From Candidatus Hydrogenedentota bacterium (GTDB lineage Bacteria > Hydrogenedentota > Hydrogenedentia > Hydrogenedentales > JAGMZX01), in contig JAKQEQ010000181.1 in the NCBI GenBank assembly GCA_029556545.1, positions 80,841 to 144,840 on the forward strand: a DNA stretch of 64,000 nucleotides. Reading direction: 5' to 3'. The translations under genes and the position numbers were made by a program. A model generated the notes under the pieces. The model did not search any database and was not told the origin of the DNA. It saw only the letters and a program-made list of their open reading frames with translations. Below, piece after piece: positions 61,294 through 64,000 of this stretch (within the stretch, counting starts at the first letter, position 1; each line of letters begins with the position of its first letter).

Positions 61294-63117
61294 TTACTCG
61301 CGGCAGTCCGCTTCGGGAATCAGTTCTACGTCAATCCAGCCGCGGACGGAGTTGAGCAGGCGCACGCGCGCCGCGCCGCGCAGGTCCTCCCTGCGAAAAC
61401 GCGCCTCGCGAATGCGGCCTTCCGCGAGAAGCCGCGCGCGCATGGTCCCCGGCAGCAAGCCGCATTCGACGGGGGGCGTCCACGAGACGCCGTCCAGATC
61501 GAGGACCAGATTGGCGATGGTGCTCTCGGTCAACTCGCCGCGTCCATTCCAGAGAATCACGTCGTCGCAGTTGGACCGAGCGGCCCGGGCCGCCTCGTAC
61601 ACCGCGCGGCGCGTCGTCTTGTGGTAAAGGAATACGTCGTTAGCGTCCACCGGCGTTGCCGCGAGCCCGATGCGCAACACGCGCGGCGCATCCAGCGGGC
61701 GCGTTTCAACCGAGGGGACGGCGCTTCGGTCAACGAGCAATCGCACGCGTGCGGGGCGGGGCGCGTCCCGCACGGCGTCGTACAGCGCGGCGAGGACGGC
61801 GTCGCGCCGAAACGGGAAGCCGAAGTACTCGGCGCTGGCGGCGAGCCGGTCGAGGTGTTCCGCGAGCAGGTGGAACTCGCCGTCCCAACGGAGGGTCTCG
61901 AGCAGGGCGAATTCGGGTCGATCATGGTGCAGGAGGGCCGCTTTCGCAAGGCATTCCTGGTATTCGCTCTCGGCGCGGGCATCCCATGTGATACCCCCGC
62001 CAACGTGGTAGGACGCCGTATGGTCCCGCGTATCGACCGTGACTGTGCGAATCGCCACGTTGAACGTCGCGCGCCGGCCAGGCGCGCACCAGCCGACGGC
62101 GCCGCAGTAGACCCCGCGCGGATGGGGCTCAAGCGCGCGGATGATCTTCGTGGTTTGAATCTTCGGCGCGCCCGTCACGGAACCACACGGGAAAAGCGCC
62201 TCGAATATGCGCGGGAGCGGCGCGGTGGTGCGCGACGTAACCGTCGAGGTCATCTGCCAGACCGTTTCGTAACGCTCGATGTCGAAGAGACGCGCGACGC
62301 CAACGGACCCGGTCTCGCTAATGCGGCCCATGTCGTTGCGGAGCAGGTCGACGATCATGACGTTTTCGGCCTGTTCTTTCGCGGAGGCGCGCAACTCGGC
62401 GGCGAAGGCCCGGTCCTCTTCGGTCCAGCGTCCCCGGGGCCGGGTGCCCTTCATGGGCCGCGTCGTGAGGCGGTCGCCGTCGAGCGCGAAGAACAGTTCC
62501 GGGGACAGCGACAGGACGCGGAAGCGGCCCGCGTCCACGTAGGCGCTGTGGGCCGTGCGCTGCGCCGCGAGCAGATGATCGAACCAGGCCAGGGAATCGC
62601 CCGCGAAGGATGCGCGTAACGGGAAGGTGTAGTTGACTTGATAGGTGTCGCCCGCTGCGATGTGGTCGCGAATCCGCGCAATCGCGGCAAGGTAATCGGC
62701 CTCGGATAGCAGCGGCGTCCACGGACCGATCCGCCAGGCGCTCTGGCCGAGGGATTGGGGCGGTTCTTGGAGACCTTCGGTCGGGACGGTGGCGCGGTCC
62801 CAGCCTTCGCGAAGCGCTTCGGCGTGGCAAGCAGGAGACCGGCCACCACGGGGACTCTCATAAAGGCCGAACCACAACAGCGGCATGTCCGGGAGCGGTG
62901 CGTGGGCGGCTAGCGCGGAGTCGAACGCGGGGGCGGCCTCGTAGGCGATGAAGCCCGCCGCCCAGAGCCCGGCATCCACCGCTGCCGCGATGCGCTCCAA
63001 GGCGGAGGCCACGTCCTCGACACGCATGGCCTGCTCGACGCGCACCGGGCGCGCAAAATACAGCGGCGGGTCCGCGGCAGGGAGTGACACAAGCCCGAAT
63101 TGGTCCGGGACGCGCAC
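61294..63117 (-). CDS. pabB: Aminodeoxychorismate synthase component I fused to aminodeoxychorismate lyase
   Basis: 607 residues from GTG 63117 (GGAGGAG 7 bases upstream); the longer frame begins inside repeat R1. N-terminal PabB (chorismate-binding): AGDTYQVNYTFPL, LSLSPELFFALDGDRLTTRPMKGTRPRG, ENVMIVDLLRNDMGRI, LFPCGSVTGAPKIQ and HVGGGITWDARAESEYQECL. C-terminal PabC-like class IV aminotransferase fold: LLETLRWDGEFHLLAEHLDRLAASAEYFGF, FLYHKTTRR, LWNGRGELTESTIANLVL, GLLPGTMRA. Makes p-aminobenzoate for folate. A ~28-residue stretch (from PRGGRSPACHAEALRE to TVPTEGLQ) in the N-terminal part is an inserted repeat. Confidence 0.93.
   Translation of the reverse strand: MRVPDQFGLVSLPAADPPLYFARPVRVEQAMRVEDVASALERIAAAVDAGLWAAGFIAYEAAPAFDSALAAHAPLPDMPLLWFGLYESPRGGRSPACHAEALREGWDRATVPTEGLQEPPQSLGQSAWRIGPWTPLLSEADYLAAIARIRDHIAAGDTYQVNYTFPLRASFAGDSLAWFDHLLAAQRTAHSAYVDAGRFRVLSLSPELFFALDGDRLTTRPMKGTRPRGRWTEEDRAFAAELRASAKEQAENVMIVDLLRNDMGRISETGSVGVARLFDIERYETVWQMTSTVTSRTTAPLPRIFEALFPCGSVTGAPKIQTTKIIRALEPHPRGVYCGAVGWCAPGRRATFNVAIRTVTVDTRDHTASYHVGGGITWDARAESEYQECLAKAALLHHDRPEFALLETLRWDGEFHLLAEHLDRLAASAEYFGFPFRRDAVLAALYDAVRDAPRPARVRLLVDRSAVPSVETRPLDAPRVLRIGLAATPVDANDVFLYHKTTRRAVYEAARAARSNCDDVILWNGRGELTESTIANLVLDLDGVSWTPPVECGLLPGTMRARLLAEGRIREARFRREDLRGAARVRLLNSVRGWIDVELIPEADCRE
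62769..62853. repeat. Inserted element in pabB, shared core with the GT4 insertion
   Basis: On the plus strand it starts GGAGACCTTCGGTCGGGACG and ends AGGAGACCGGCCACCACG, with an internal CTTCGCGAAG palindrome. The two ends match the core of the 165-bp element at 43605-43769, but the 19-bp and 17-bp inverted repeats are absent here. Confidence 0.75.
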
Positions 63118-63164
63118 TGCGGGTCTCCTCCGTCCATTCCCGTGGGATGAGCATCTTACCCGTG

Positions 63165-63192
63165 TCAATCGCGGGTGGGACGCCCGTGCCAC
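63165..63192. repeat. Palindromic repeat R1, partly decayed, next to pabB and the TatD-like gene
   Basis: TCAATCGCGGGTGGGACGCC plus CGTGCCAC. The preceding GCATCTTACCCG is a decayed second half. It sits between the pabB start and the stop of the TatD-like gene. Confidence 0.8.
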
Positions 63193-63957
63193 TCAAGCGA
63201 CACGAAACAGCCGGCGGGCGTTGTCCGCGGTGCGGGCCGCGATTTCCTCCGGCGACACCCCGTGGACGCCCGCCAGGGTCTCCACCGTATACCGCACGTG
63301 CGCCGGTTCGCAACGCTTGCCGCGCACGGGCTGCGGCGCGAGATACGGGGCGTCGGTTTCGACCAGAAGGCGGTCCAGCGGTGTCGCCGCGGCAGCTTCG
63401 CGCAGCCTCGTCGCCTTCGGGAACGTCACGTTACCCGCGAAAGAAATGTACAGGCCCAAGTCGACGCACTGCCGCGCAAAGGGCGTGTCGCCGCCGAAGC
63501 AGTGCATGACGATGCCGGGAAGCCGGTTCGTATACGGACGCAAGATCGCGAGGGCGTCTGCGTCGGCTTCGCGATTGTGGATTACCACGGGCAGTTGGAG
63601 TGTTGCGGCCAGTTCCAGTTGGTGCTCGAACGCCGCGACCTGCGCCGGGCGCGGCGAGTACTCGTTGAAATAATCGAGACCGATTTCGCCGATGGCGACG
63701 ACGCCGGGCCGGGAGGCCAGTTCGCGCAATACGGCGCGTGCCGCGTCGTCGGCGTGCACGGCGTTGTACGGGTGCAGCCCGACGGTGGCGAAGACCCGGG
63801 GCCCCGTAAGGTCCGCCGCGCGCCGGCTGTTTTCGAGGTCGTCGCCGATCACCACCAGCCACTCGACACATTCGAGCGCGCGCGCGATAACGAGATCGCG
63901 GTCTTCGTCAAACCGCGCGTCCTGCAAGTGACAATGCGAATCCACCAAGCGCATCAT
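63193..63957 (-). CDS. TatD-family metal-dependent hydrolase
   Basis: 254 residues. TIM-barrel amidohydrolase-like: H-x-H in VDSHCHLQD, GLHPYNA, Glu in AIGEIGLDYF, His in VVIHNREADADAL and MHCFGG, Asp in VETDAPYLAP. Members are two-metal 3'-5' exonucleases or D-aminoacyl-tRNA deacylase-like enzymes. Start ATGATG; either Met is possible. The stop codon abuts the R1 repeat. It is a common neighbour of housekeeping genes; the assignment is to the family only. Confidence 0.93.
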   Translation of the reverse strand: MMRLVDSHCHLQDARFDEDRDLVIARALECVEWLVVIGDDLENSRRAADLTGPRVFATVGLHPYNAVHADDAARAVLRELASRPGVVAIGEIGLDYFNEYSPRPAQVAAFEHQLELAATLQLPVVIHNREADADALAILRPYTNRLPGIVMHCFGGDTPFARQCVDLGLYISFAGNVTFPKATRLREAAAATPLDRLLVETDAPYLAPQPVRGKRCEPAHVRYTVETLAGVHGVSPEEIAARTADNARRLFRVA

Positions 63958-64000
63958 GGACGGCCGAAATTTGGATTGGACCCGCCGCCGCCGAAGCCGC

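Overview
The window is a high-GC bacterial chromosome segment. I count about 47 protein genes, one tRNA-Leu, and a dense set of short interspersed repeats. No phage, transposase, CRISPR array or recognisable defence locus is visible. Large secreted proteins with Gly-Glu hexanucleotide linkers, C-terminal ELLRVIQFFNSGG modules, Tat-exported sugar isomerase and DUF362 proteins, a SUMF1-domain protein, a ceramidase-like enzyme and an E. coli-type SerA together suggest a member of the Planctomycetota/Lentisphaerota/Hydrogenedentota sphere. Candidatus Hydrogenedentota is my best guess. This is an inference from gene style, not a phylogenetic result.

Layout. 1-8.3 kb: the tail of an OmpA-like protein, a SRPBCC protein, a hydrolase, tRNA-Leu(CAG) with its own promoter and terminator, a Tat-exported sugar isomerase/epimerase, an anion permease, a SUMF1-domain membrane protein and a secreted glycoside-hydrolase-like protein. 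8.5-13.6 kb: a 1032-residue modular secreted protein, then PruA. 13.7-17.2 kb: DUF1638, DUF362 and a polyferredoxin. 17.3-24.5 kb: a stand-alone dnaK, a ceramidase-like enzyme, a DUF502-permease pair and a MshEN/cNMP-binding sensor. 25-30 kb: a giant subtilisin fusion. 30-39 kb: a GxxExxY nuclease-like protein, a winged-helix-like protein, a URO-D family enzyme, a Gfo/Idh/MocA oxidoreductase, an SSS transporter, a MerR regulator and a beta-helix surface protein. 38.8-45 kb: a GT2, nrfHA (nitrite ammonification), a methyltransferase and two GT4 enzymes. 45.2-50.3 kb: the heat-shock operon hrcA-grpE-dnaK-dnaJ under a sigma70 promoter and a perfect CIRCE operator. 50-64 kb: a DegT aminotransferase, thiL, nnrD, a two-component system, a VWA protein, serA, a membrane protein, a GspE/PilB ATPase, a pabB-pabC fusion and a tatD-like gene.

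The most unusual aspect is the repeat population. At least six unrelated palindromic or tandem families occur between genes and inside them. They supply the last codons and stop of at least five genes: three unrelated proteins end in the same ARASRP-stop peptide. They are also inserted in frame into GrpE, a methyltransferase, a GT4 glycosyltransferase, PabB and a surface-protein anchor. The GT4 insert is a 165-bp element with 19-bp perfect terminal inverted repeats and a nested second pair, exactly 55 codons long. This resembles the Rickettsia palindromic-element phenomenon, but with several families acting at once. No REP-associated transposase is in the window. The only nuclease-like protein sitting beside a long palindrome is the GxxExxY gene.

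Gene starts were chosen by Shine-Dalgarno match, signal peptides and family lengths. Several differ from the longest open frame. Functional names are based on motifs recognised by eye; no database search was possible.
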